Assembly: GCA_963763205.1 (NCBI GenBank)
Contig: CAVXNQ010000002.1
Location: forward strand, 124,001 to 188,000
Reading direction: 5' to 3'
DNA: 64,000 nt
Source of the DNA: DDH964 sp963763205
Lineage (GTDB): Bacteria; Desulfobacterota; Desulfuromonadia; Desulfuromonadales; DDH964
Positions 1 through 8,503 of the stretch are shown here, piece after piece (within the stretch, counting starts at the first letter, position 1; each line of letters starts with the position of its first letter). The translations under genes and the position numbers were made by a program. The notes beneath the pieces are model-generated. The model worked only from the letters and a program-made list of their open reading frames with translations, had not been told where the DNA came from and ran no database searches.

Positions 1-879
1 CCGATCTCCGCCGACTTCACCCGGCGGACCATCCGGGAGAACCGGGTGGTGTTCGCCGACGGCGTGCAGCGAGCACTTCAACTGTCCCTTCTCCCCCGGC
101 TGTCCGCTCGATTCGGCCATCTGGGTGCCGCTGCATGTCGATAACGAGGTGATCGGCACCATCATGCTGTTCGAGCCGCGCAACAAACTTTTTCTCAATC
201 TCAACAAGACCCTCGGCGAGGGGATCGCCAGCCTCCTCTCCGACCAGCTGCTGCGCTCGCGCTACGAACAGCAGAAGAGACCTGCTGACCCAGTCGGAGC
301 TGAAGCTGGTCCAGGCGCAGATCAACCCGCATTTCCTGTTCAACACCCTGAACACCATCATCGCCGTCATCCGTCAGGATGCCGACCGGGCGCGGGAACT
401 GCTGCTGCACCTGTCCAACTTCTTCCGCAAGAACCTGAAGCGCTCCGGCGAGCTGGCGACCCTGGCCGAGGAACTGGACCATGTCAATTCCTACCTGATG
501 ATCGAAAAGGCCCGTTTCGGGGACCGGCTGCAGGTCGAAACCCGGATCGACCCGGCGCTGCTCCCGCTGAAAATGCCGACCTTCACCCTGCAGCCGATCG
601 TCGAAAACGCCATCAAGCACGGCATCTCCGAGCATGCTCGGAACAGGGGGTCATCCAACTGCGCGGCGCACAGCGGCGACGGCGAAACGGTGATCGTCCG
701 TCGAGGATAACGCCGGCCGCTATCGGCGCCTCGGGGACAGCGGCGGGCTGGGGATGCAACTGGTGGACAAGCGGATCAAGAACCTCTGCGGCGAGCGTTA
801 CGGCCTCAGTGTCGACTGCGAAGAGGGGGAGTGGACGCGCATCTCCATCAACCTGCCGAGCCAGGGGTGTGGCCGATGA
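1..879 (+). CDS. LytS/BtsS-type sensor histidine kinase, C-terminal part, frame-broken
   Basis: Only the C-terminal part is present; the 5' end lies before the window. Read through single-base breaks near 70, 278, 640 and 700, the product shows the end of a GAF domain (SAIWVPLHVD, VIGTIMLF), a His_kinase segment with the phospho-acceptor motif NPHFLFNTLNTI, and an HATPase with N box IVENAIKHG and G box GGLGMQLVD. The stop overlaps the next start (ATGA, 876-879), so it is coupled to the response regulator. LytS-family kinases carry several N-terminal membrane helices that sense a small ligand; in E. coli BtsS the ligand is pyruvate. The ligand here is inferred from the neighbouring cstA and TRAP genes. 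The family call is firm; the breaks look like base-calling errors. Confidence 0.85.
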
Positions 880-1597
880 TCCGGGTGATGATCGTCGACG
901 ATGAACAGTTCGCCCGCGAGGAACTGGCGGCGCTGCTCGAGGAAATCGGCGGCTGCGAAATCGTCGGCAGCTGCGCCAATGCCATCGAAGGCGATCAAGG
1001 CTGCTCAACCGCGACCGACCCGACGTGCTCTTTCTCGACATCCAGATGCCGCTGATCGACGGCTTCGAGCTGCTCGGCATGATCGAACCGTCGAGATGAT
1101 GCCGCACGTGGTCTTCGTCACCGCGTACGACGAGTATGCCCTGAAGGCTTTCGAGGAGAAGACCCTCGACTACCTGCTCAAACCGGTGGAGAAGGCGCGC
1201 CTGGAAAAGACCTTCGCCAAACTGCAGGGCGGATTCAGCAGCACCAGGCGCCGGAATCGGCTTACCAAATTCCGCCGCTTGCGGCACATCCCCTGCCACA
1301 GCGGCAACCGGATCAGCCTGATCCCCCCCGCGGAGGTGGAGGCGGTCCGCTCCGACCTGAGCGGGGTCCACCTGCTCCTGCGCCGGGGGGAATGCTTCAC
1401 CGAACTGACCCTGAAGGTGCTCGCCGAGCGCACCCCCCTGCTGCGCTGCCACCGCCAGTACCTGGTCAACCCCGACCGGATCGAGACGATCCAGCTGCTC
1501 GACCAGGGACTGGCCGAAATCCGCACCAAGGCGGCCATACCTCCTGCCGGTCAGCCGCCGCTACCTGAAGAGCCTCAAGACCCTCCTCGATTTCTGA
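876..1597 (+). CDS. LytTR-family response regulator, frame-broken
   Basis: Receiver domain begins MIRVMIVDDEQ with the acidic pair at residues 8-9. The phospho-acceptor lies in VLFLDIQMP, the conserved Thr in VFVTAYDEYALKAF and the Lys in YLLKPVEK. A LytTR DNA-binding domain follows (LLRCHRQYLVNPDRI) and the natural end is PVSRRYLKSLKTLLDF. Frame breaks lie near 988, 1000, 1093 and 1540; length is about 240 residues, normal for the family. It should be phosphorylated by the kinase encoded just upstream and bind direct repeats two helical turns apart. Such repeats occur before cstA (1625-1654) and dctP (3376-3407), which makes those genes the likely targets. Confidence 0.85.
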
Positions 1598-1624
1598 CCC
1601 CCGCCGGTCAGCCTCCCCATGGCC

Positions 1625-1654
1625 GCCGCTTGGCCGCTCTATGGCGCCGCTGAC
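1625..1654 (+). promoter_or_regulatory. possible LytTR operator upstream of cstA (21-bp direct repeat)
   Basis: GCCGCTTGG (1625-1633) and GCCGCTGAC (1646-1654) are direct repeats whose starts are 21 bp apart. That is the spacing LytTR regulators use. The match is weaker than the dctP pair and the area is GC-rich, so chance is possible. Confidence 0.4.
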
Positions 1655-1731
1655 CGGATCGATGCTGGCAATCCGGCAAAACGTCGATCTATCGTGATCG
1701 CCAACGGAATCCAACACCAGGGAGGTAAGTC

Positions 1732-3173
1732 ATGATCAGTCTTTTTTCTCAGCGTCGCCCTTCTGATTACCGGGTACTTCACCTACGGCTTCGTCGTCGA
1801 TCGCATCTTCGGCATCGACCCGAACCGCCTCACCCCGGCGCGGACCATGGCCGATGGCGTCGACTACGTCGAAATGTCGCCGCGCAAGCTGTTCCTGGTC
1901 CAGCTGCTCAACATCGCCGGATTGGGCCCGATCTTCGGTCCGATCCTCGGCGCGCTCTACGGCCCCTCGGCGCTGCTCTGGATCGTCATCGGCTCGATCT
2001 TCGGCGGCGCGGTCCATGACTATTTCTCCGGGATGCTGTCGCTGCGCCACGAAGGACGCAGCATCCCCGACGTGGTCGGCCAGCAACTGGGGAACGGCTT
2101 TAAGCAGTTCATGCGCCTCTTCTCCGTCGTCCTCCTGCTGCTGGTCGGGGTGGTTTTCGTGCTCGGTCCGGCCAAGCTGCTCGGCCAACTGTCAGCCGTC
2201 TGCCGGTTCCTGGCTGGGTGGCGATGATCTTCGGTCTATTATTTCCTCGCCACCATCCTCCCCATCGACAAGATCATCGGCCGCATCTACCCGCTCTTCG
2301 GCGCAGTGCTGATCTTCATGGCCGTCGGCCTGACCGCCGCGCTGATCTTCAAGGGCTACCATTTCTATCCCGAGATGACCCTGGCCAACCTCCACCCCAA
2401 AGGATCTGCCTCTCTGGCCGCTGATGTTCATCACCATCGCCTGCGGGGCGGTGAGCGGCTTCCACGCCACCCAGTCGCCGATGATGGCGCGCTGCATGGG
2501 GAACGAAAAATACGGCCGCCCGGTTTTCTACGGCGCCATGATCGGCGAGGGAATCATCGCCCTGATCTGGGCGACCCTCGGCATGTCCTTCTATACAACG
2601 GCTCGGCGGGCCCTGGGCACGGCGCTGGCCCATGGCGGTCCGTCCGCGGTGGTCAACGAGATCTCCACCACCCTGCTCGGCCCCTTCGGCGGCCTGCTGG
2701 CGATCATCGGCGTGGTTATCCTCCCGATCACCTCCGGTGACACCGCCTTTCGCAGCGCGCGACTGATCATCGCCGACTTCATCAAGATCCCGCAGAAGGT
2801 CCGATCGCCAAGCGCCTGTTGCTGGCGGTGCCGCTCTTTGCGATCGGTTTCTTCATCTCCCAGGGCGAACTTCGCCGTCATCTGGCGCTACTTCGGCTGG
2901 GCCAACCAGACCCTGGCGACCATCGTCCTCTGGGCCGGCGCCGCCTATCTGCTCCGGCAAGGCAAGCTGCACTGGATCGCCACCGTTCCGGCGACCTTCA
3001 TGACCGCCGTGGCGGCCAGCTACCTGGCCTACGACAAGATCGGCTTCGGCCTGCCGCTGCCGGTCGCCACCGCCATCGGCGCAGGGGCCGCCTTCCTCGC
3101 CCTGGCGCTGTTCCTGGTCAAGTTTCGCCGCGGAGGAATCGAGGAGGTCGCCTCGGAGGGGGGCCTCGCCTGA
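1732..3173 (+). CDS. cstA: CstA/BtsT-type carbon starvation permease, frame-broken
   Basis: Multi-helix inner-membrane permease of the CstA family, about 480 residues; this is the short form, against about 700 in E. coli CstA and BtsT. Seen motifs include LNIAGLGPIFGPILGALYG near residue 60, GAVHDYFSGMLSLRH, SGFHATQSPMMARCM and LPITSGDTAFRSARLI, all typical of CstA. The start has a strong GGAGGT ribosome site. Breaks occur at a T-run near 1745 and near 2198, 2231, 2405, 2600, 2802 and 2866. E. coli homologues import pyruvate (BtsT) or pyruvate/peptides (CstA). Its place directly behind a LytS/LytTR pair repeats the BtsSR-BtsT association, so pyruvate uptake is the best inference. Confidence 0.85.
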
Positions 3174-3222
3174 GCAGACCGGCTTTGACCATCCCCGCAC
3201 CTCGAACCATCCCGCATCTCTG

Positions 3223-3254
3223 GCGCCCCGCCTCTTCCGGCGGGGCGCTTTTTT
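3223..3254 (+). terminator. rho-independent terminator after cstA
   Basis: A perfect 10-bp stem GCGCCCCGCC/GGCGGGGCGC with a 6-nt loop is followed directly by a T-tract. It separates cstA from the TRAP operon, which therefore needs its own promoter. Confidence 0.9.
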
Positions 3255-3375
3255 CTTGGCGGCAGGGCGTAGAAACGGCTGCAAGGGGAGGATCCTTCCC
3301 CGGCGCGGAGGGGGATGAATCCAACAAAGATCAACTGGGGTTTGCCTGCTGCATTACCGCTCATCCCGATTATTT

Positions 3376-3407
3376 GCCGTTCACCCGCCCATTTCGACCG
3401 CTTACCC
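3376..3407 (+). promoter_or_regulatory. LytTR-type operator upstream of dctP (21-bp direct repeat)
   Basis: GCCGTTCACCC (3376-3386) and ACCGCTTACCC (3397-3407) match at 8 of 11 positions and start 21 bp apart. The second half contains ACCGCTTA, which fits the E. coli BtsR motif as I recall it (ACC, G/A, CT, C/T, A, with a 13-bp spacer). It lies in the 271-bp leader between the cstA terminator and dctP. No convincing -35/-10 pair was recognised downstream. Confidence 0.55.
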
Positions 3408-3525
3408 TTTTAGGGGGTTCCCTCCGCGATTTTCTCTCTGTAGCGTCAAAACCATGTTCTAAACGATCAGTCCGCCCCTCGGCGCCTGATCGATTCAGCC
3501 ATTCACAGAGAGAAAGGGGAAAACA

Positions 3526-4621
3526 ATGCGGAACATGACAGGGATGGGAAAACTTTTTGTCGGGCTGCTGGTGGCCGTCGGGCTGCTGATCGGCAGCGGC
3601 TTCTTCTGCAAGGCCGAGGCGGCACCGAAGTACCGCTGGCGCCTGGCACAGACCTGGGGGAGCGGCTTCCCGATCTTCGGGGATGCGGTCGAAAAGATGG
3701 CGGACATGGTCAAGGAGATGTCGAACGGCGAGATGGAAATCCGCATCGATTCCGCCAACAAGCACAAGTCCCCCTTCGGCATCCTTGACATGGTCAAGGA
3801 AGGGCAGTATGAAATGGGGCATTCGGCGTCCTACTACTGGAAAGGCAAGGACATCAGCACCATGCCTTTCACCACCATGCCCTTCGGCATGATCGCCCCG
3901 AGCAGTACGCCTGGTTCTACTACGGCGGCGGCATGGAGCTGATGGAAAAGATCTACGACAAGCACGGCGTCTACTCCTTCCCCGGCGGCAACACCGGCAA
4001 CCAGATGGGCGGCTGGTTCCGCAAGGAGATCAAAACCCTGGACGACCTCAAGGGCTTGAAGATGCGCATCCCCGGCTTCGCCGGCGAGGTGGTCTCCAAG
4101 CTCGGCGTCGTCGTCACCAACATCGCCCCGGGCGAGCTCTACACCTCCCTCGACCGCGGCACCATCGATGCGCTGGAGTGGGTCGGCCCCTCCCTCGACC
4201 TGAAGATGGGCTTCCAGAAGATCGCCCCCTACTACTACACCGGCTGGCACGAGCCGGCCACCGAGCTGCAGTTTCTGGTCAACAAGGAGAAGTTCGATGC
4301 GCTGCCCAAGCACCTGCAGAAGATCCTGACGGTGGCCATGGAGTTCGCCGCCTACGACATGTACGCCCGCTCCTATCATGAAAGCGCCGTCGGCCTGGCC
4401 TCGATCGCCAAGGAATACCCGGAAGTCAAGATCCGCACCTTCCCGAAGCCGATCATCGCCGCGCATGAAGAAGGCCAACAACGAGCTGGTCGCCGAATAC
4501 TCGGCCAAGGATCCCGAATTCAAGGACGATCATCGACTCGCAGAAAGCCTACATGAAGATGTCCCGGCGCTGGACGGAAATCTCCGACTACGCCTATCTC
4601 AAGGACAACCTGGAAGACTGA
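3526..4621 (+). CDS. dctP: TRAP transporter substrate-binding protein DctP, frame-broken
   Basis: Periplasmic solute-binding protein, about 364 residues, with a clear signal peptide (VGLLVAVGLLIGSGFF, cleavage near AEA-AP). Mature motifs include YRWRLAQTWG, the carboxylate-binding GLKMRIPGF and GTIDALEWVGP followed by YYYTGWHEPA. The last resembles the 2-oxoacid-binding TakP branch, with the WxE arrangement around the ligand. Breaks near 3898, 4465 and 4532 leave continuous homology through to the end at KDNLED. It captures an organic acid and delivers it to DctQM, encoded next. 2-Oxoacid or pyruvate specificity is inferred from subfamily character and from the BtsSR/CstA-like genes upstream. 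Confidence 0.88.
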
Positions 4622-4633
4622 TGTCTGACAACC

Positions 4634-4660
4634 GCCTCAGGCCCCGCGCGGGCCTGAGGC
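4634..4660 (+). promoter_or_regulatory. intercistronic hairpin between dctP and dctQ
   Basis: GCCTCAGGCCC pairs with GGGCCTGAGGC (11 bp, 5-nt loop). Only a short T stretch follows. Such stems after binding-protein genes usually stabilise the upstream mRNA or give partial termination, raising DctP over the membrane subunits. Confidence 0.7.
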
Positions 4661-4687
4661 TTTCTGCCGTGGAAAGCCTGACAGATC

Positions 4688-5227
4688 ATGCTGCTGACGA
4701 TCGAAAAATGGATCAACCGGTTCTCCGACGTGGTCGGCGCCATCGCCACGGTGGCCATGTTCCTGATGCTGGTGAACGTCTTCTACGACGCCATCATGCG
4801 CTATTTTTTCAAGACCGGCTCCATCGCCCTGCAGGAGATGGAGTGGCATCTCTTTTCGGTCGTCTTCATGTTCGGCATCGCCTACGCCCTCAAGGAGGAC
4901 GGCCATGTGCGCGTCGACATCCTCTACGATCGTTTGTCGCCGCGCACCAAGGCCATCATCAACATCGCCGGCACTCTGCTGCTGCTGATCCCGATCAGCG
5001 TCCTGATTATCGACGGCTCGATCTGGTTCGTTCACGAGGCCTACCAGTCCGGCGAAATCAGCGGCGACCCCGGCGGGCTGACCCACCGCTGGCTGATCAA
5101 GGCGGTGATCCCGATCTCCTTCGTCTTTCTGATCATCTCCTCGATCGGGTTCATGATCCGCAACATCAATATCATCCGCGGCATCGAGGCGCCCATGCCC
5201 CACTCGATCGAGGATGACGTCCTCTGA
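4688..5227 (+). CDS. dctQ: TRAP transporter small permease DctQ
   Basis: Intact 179-residue inner-membrane protein with four predicted helices (around 20-40, 55-75, 95-115 and 140-160). It contains the family pattern RYFFKTGSIALQEMEWHLF and the signature GHVRVDILYDRL. It forms the small membrane subunit that partners DctM. It lies 66 bp after dctP, with the hairpin at 4634-4660 between them, and 55 bp before dctM. It is longer in its second loop than minimal DctQ proteins, as in the mannitol/2-oxoacid type of TRAP system. Confidence 0.9.
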   Translation: MLLTIEKWINRFSDVVGAIATVAMFLMLVNVFYDAIMRYFFKTGSIALQEMEWHLFSVVFMFGIAYALKEDGHVRVDILYDRLSPRTKAIINIAGTLLLLIPISVLIIDGSIWFVHEAYQSGEISGDPGGLTHRWLIKAVIPISFVFLIISSIGFMIRNINIIRGIEAPMPHSIEDDVL

Positions 5228-5282
5228 CGCCGGCTACGCTGCCCTGCGCTTATTCATCCCAGCCTAAAAGGATCATCCTGCC

Positions 5283-6579
5283 ATGATCGGCATTTTCATG
5301 TTTTTGACCGCCCTGCTGCTGCTCCTGCTCGGCTTTCCGGTCGCCTTCACCTTCGGCGGCACCGCGGTCTTCTTCGGCCTTTTCGCCGAAGGGCCCAAGA
5401 TCTTCAATCTGATGCCGCACCGCATCTACGCGATCATGAACAACACCATCCTGATGGCGATTCCGCTGTTCATCTTCATGGGCATCATTTTGCAGAAATC
5501 GAAACTGGCCGAGCGCCTGCTCGAATCGATGGGTTCGCTGTTCGGCGAAATCCGCGGCGGCATCGCCATCTCGACGATTCTGGTCGGCGCCCTGCTGGCC
5601 GCCTCCACCGGCGTGGTCGGCGCCAGCGTCGTCGCCATGGGGGTCATCTCCCTGCCGGTCATGCTGAAATACAACTACGACAAGCGGCTCGCCACCGGAA
5701 CCATCTGCGCCTCCGGCACCCTCGGCCAGATCATCCCGCCGTCGATCATCCTGATCATCCTCGGCGACGTCTTCCAGCAGCCGGTCGGCGATCTCTTCAA
5801 GGCGGCGTTCTGGCCGGGGCTGACCCTGGTGCTGGTGTATGTCGCCTACATTGTCATCATTACCATCCTGAATCCGAAACTGGCGCCGCCGGTCCGCCTG
5901 GAGGGGAAGCAGGGGAGCAAGCGGCAGCAGGTCGGCAAAGCCCTCAAGGCCATTATCCCGCCGCTGGTGCTGATCATACTGGTGCTCGGTTCGATCCTGA
6001 TCGGCGTCGCCACGCCGACCGAATCAGCCGCTGTCGGCGGCATCGGCGCCGTGGTGCTGGCGGCCATCTACCGCCAACTGACGGCCAGGATGGTCTGGGA
6101 CGCCGCCTCCGAAACGGTCAAGATCAGCGCCATGGTCTTCGCCATCCTGATCGGCGCCACCGCCTTTTCCATGGTCTTCACCTACACCGGCGCCGACTAC
6201 ATCGTCGAAGACTTCATGCTGGCCCTGCCGGGGGAAAAATGGGGCTTCCTGATCTTCTCCATGTCTGCGCATCATGGTGCTCGGCTTTTTCATCGACTTC
6301 GTCGAGATCGCCTACATCATCGTGCCGATCCTGGCGCCGATCGCCGACCGGCTCGGGATCGACCCGCTCTGGTACGCGATCCTGGTCGCCATGAACCTGC
6401 AGACCTCGTTTCTCACCCCGCCCTTCGGCTTCAGCCTCTTCTACCTCAAGGGGGTGGCCCCGCCGGAGATCCGCACCATGGATATCTACCGCGGGGTGGT
6501 CCCTTTCATCGCCCTGCAGGTGATCGTGCTGGCCATCCTGATCCTTTTTCCCCATCTGTTCGGTCTCAGCATGCACTGA
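5283..6579 (+). CDS. dctM: TRAP transporter large permease DctM, one frame break
   Basis: Large membrane subunit, about 432 residues and 12 helices, which couples substrate import to a Na+ gradient in characterised TRAP systems. Motifs include LGFPVAFTFGG, the MNNTILMAIPLFIFMG segment, GTLGQIIPPSIILIILG and LQTSFLTPPFGFSLFYLKG. One inserted base near 6264 breaks the frame in an otherwise perfect protein. It is the last gene of the dctPQM operon; no strong terminator follows, but a palindromic repeat element does. Confidence 0.92.
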
Positions 6580-6596
6580 CCCTCCCGGGCGATCAA

Positions 6597-6716
6597 AAGT
6601 CCCCGTCTGCGGCGTTGCCCTGGGCCACGTCGCTGCGCCGTAGCTTTCGCTACGCCTCATTCCCCGGCCGGCGGACGCCTTGCATCTGGCGTGTTTGCTC
6701 GGCCCGACCTGGTTCG
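6597..6716. repeat. palindrome-rich intergenic element
   Basis: A roughly 120-bp non-coding block after dctM with an internal perfect hairpin CGTAGC-tttc-GCTACG (6639-6654) and a second small stem around CGCC-ttgcatct-GGCG. Its style matches dispersed palindromic elements of Geobacter-like genomes. No second full copy occurs in this window, so multi-copy status is inference. Confidence 0.45.
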
Positions 6717-6789
6717 GTGTGGGTTGTAATTTGTCTCTTTTCCGCTAGGGTTGAAAAATCAACCATCATTCTGGAAGGGAGGAGCAACC

Positions 6790-7215
6790 ATGGGATTTTT
6801 CGGCAAGATGTTCGGCGGCGGGCCCGATTATCCGGAACTGGCATCCAACACCGAGGCGGCGGCCCGGATCGAAGCGATCCGTGGCAACCTCGAAGAATTG
6901 GCCCGGGATGTCTCCGACCCCCTGGAGGTGGTCCCGAGCGAGGCGGGCGCCTATGTCTTCATCGGCAAGCCGCCGAAGCGCTTCGGCATTGCCTGGATCG
7001 AGGGGAACGAAATAAAAAGCTTCAAGTCTCTGATGGCGGAGCACGGCGTTTCCGGCGAGACGGTGGCCAAGGTCTCCGACGAGCTGCGCGAGATTTACCA
7101 GCGCCACCAGGATGAAAACCGTTTCCACGCCAAGGTGGCCGAGCGCGACGTGGTTGTCACCCCGTCGGAAGGTCTCGAACACGAGGTCCGGGACATCCTC
7201 TTGCGTCTGCACTGA
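6790..7215 (+). CDS. conserved hypothetical cytoplasmic protein
   Basis: Intact 141-residue protein starting MGFFGKMFGGG behind a GGGAGGAGC ribosome site. No signal peptide or membrane helix is visible. The N-terminal third is rich in Ala and Glu; a central segment (AGAYVFIGKPPKRFGIAWI) looks like a small beta-sheet; the rest is charged helix ending in an ILLRLH tail. It stands alone between the repeat element and its own terminator at 7244-7268. I do not recognise the family and assign no function. Its codon use matches its neighbours, so it is very likely a real gene. Confidence 0.8.
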   Translation: MGFFGKMFGGGPDYPELASNTEAAARIEAIRGNLEELARDVSDPLEVVPSEAGAYVFIGKPPKRFGIAWIEGNEIKSFKSLMAEHGVSGETVAKVSDELREIYQRHQDENRFHAKVAERDVVVTPSEGLEHEVRDILLRLH

Positions 7216-7243
7216 TTTTCCCTGCGTCGTGAATCGATTGGGA

Positions 7244-7268
7244 CCGGGCCGCTGGCCCGGTTTTCTTT
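7244..7268 (+). terminator. rho-independent terminator
   Basis: Stem CCGGGCC/GGCCCGG with loop GCT, followed by TTTTCTTT, 28 bp after the stop of the hypothetical gene. Confidence 0.9.
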
Positions 7269-7352
7269 ATCCCCGGGCGGATCAGGTGCGATCCCCTTCG
7301 CCAGCCCGTCCTCGCCCTGGGGATGGGGAGTGAGGACAACGCTTCGTCGCAA

Positions 7353-7389
7353 CGACCAAGGGCCTGCCGCAATGGCAGGCCCTTGGTCG
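7353..7389 (-). terminator. 16-bp perfect hairpin, probable terminator of the minus-strand gene
   Basis: CGACCAAGGGCCTGCC (7353-7368) pairs exactly with 7374-7389 around GCAAT. It lies just past the stop of the minus-strand gene that ends at 7409. The T-tract is poor on both strands, so termination is likely but not certain. Confidence 0.65.
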
Positions 7390-7408
7390 AAAAGGCGCAG
7401 GCGATCTT

Positions 7409-7728
7409 TCAACCGCCCCGCGATCGGCGGCGAACCTCGCCGGTCCGGTTCATTTCGGCCGGTATCAGGAGCGGAGCGGAACGGGCCGGGCGGCACCCGA
7501 TCACCAACCGCTTGCCGCCGGCCGAGCTGCGCAGACGCTTCAGGCAATCGGCAAGGGCGACGAACAGACCACTGAGCAGCAGCAACAACCCCGCGCCGGT
7601 CAGCAGGTTGAAGACCACCAGGCCGACGAACAAGCCGGATTGAAAGCCTCCCGTCGGAGCAGCCAGTGCCGATCCGGAGAGGGCTGGGAACAACAGCAGG
7701 GTCAACAGGATGGTGCGTCGTTTCATGA
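7409..7728 (-). CDS. small secreted/membrane protein of unknown function
   Basis: 106 residues read from an ATG with a good AAGGAG site. An upstream in-frame start exists but lacks a ribosome site. It begins with a signal-like segment (RRTILLTLLLFPALSGSALA) followed by one long hydrophobic stretch (GLFVGLVVFNLLTGAG continuing into LLLLLSGLFVALAD). A basic C-terminal tail is rich in Arg. It could be an inner-membrane protein with a cytoplasmic tail. No family is recognised. A perfect hairpin follows the gene. Confidence 0.55.
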
Positions 7729-7938
7729 CATGTCTCCTTGACGGGCCATTAGCGCGGCCTTTTGGCTCGGGGTTCTCGCGTCGGTCAGGAGTTTCTACCG
7801 CTCCTCGCGGGGCAATTTCCTTGACCTGGCTCAAGGACGGCCGTCAAAAACGCGCCGGGTCGTACCAGGACCGCTGCCCGATGGGCAGACGCAAAAGCAA
7901 GCCATCCAACAGCAGCACCACGATCTCGACGAAGCCCC

Positions 7939-7966
7939 TTGACAACCCGCCGCCCGGAAGAATAAT
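7939..7966 (+). promoter_or_regulatory. sigma-70 promoter of the Lrp gene
   Basis: TTGACA (7939-7944), a 16-bp spacer and AATAAT (7961-7966), 26 bp before the Lrp start. The AT-rich run at the -10 stands out in GC-rich surroundings and may also be an autoregulatory Lrp site. Confidence 0.65.
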
Positions 7967-7992
7967 ATTCTCAGATATGCCTTGGGAAAAGA

Positions 7993-8451
7993 ATGATTGA
8001 CGATATTGACCTTCAAATTCTGCGGATCCTTCAGGAAAAGGCCCGCATCCCCAACGCCGAAGTCGCCCGCCAGGTCGGCATGGCGCCCTCCGCTGTCCTG
8101 GAGCGCATCCGCAAGCTCGAGGAGCGGGATATCATCGAGGGATACGAGGTGCGCCTCAATCCCGAGCCTTTCGGCCAAGGGCTGACCGCCTTCGTCAACG
8201 TCACCGCGACCCGCGCCGGCAACGGCAAGCTGGCCCTGGAGCTGGCGGCTATCACCGGCGTGCAGGAAGTCCACCAGATCGCCGGTGACGACGGCTACCT
8301 GGTCAAACTGCGCGTCTCCGGCACCGCCGCCCTGGGGCGCATCCTGCGCGACGAACTGGCGGCCATCGAGGGGGTGCGCAGCACCCGCACCCAGATCGTC
8401 CTCAACACCGTCAAGGAGACCCGGCGCATCGACCTGACCGGCGGCGCCTGA
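7993..8451 (+). CDS. Lrp/AsnC family transcriptional regulator
   Basis: 152 residues, the standard family length. An N-terminal winged helix (MIDDIDLQILRIL, with recognition region MAPSAVLERIRKL) is joined to a C-terminal ligand-binding RAM domain (ITGVQEVHQIAGDDGYLVKL). These proteins form dimers or octamers and respond to amino acids. It sits 52 bp upstream of a LysA-type decarboxylase in the same direction, so lysine or diaminopimelate is a reasonable guess for the effector. Autoregulation is common in the family. Confidence 0.93.
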   Translation: MIDDIDLQILRILQEKARIPNAEVARQVGMAPSAVLERIRKLEERDIIEGYEVRLNPEPFGQGLTAFVNVTATRAGNGKLALELAAITGVQEVHQIAGDDGYLVKLRVSGTAALGRILRDELAAIEGVRSTRTQIVLNTVKETRRIDLTGGA

Positions 8452-8503
8452 AGATTTATCGATTTTCCCCCCTTACCCGTTACCGACTGCCAGGAGATTC
8501 TCC

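Noticed and set aside
3339..3352. Sigma-54 promoter (GG-N10-GC) before dctP
   Set aside because: Only GG and GC fit; the TGGCA and TTGCA flanks are poor, so I prefer the LytTR operator model.
7353..7389. Attenuator for the plus-strand gene
   Set aside because: The plus-strand gene already ends at 7215 with its own terminator; the stem fits the minus-strand gene better.
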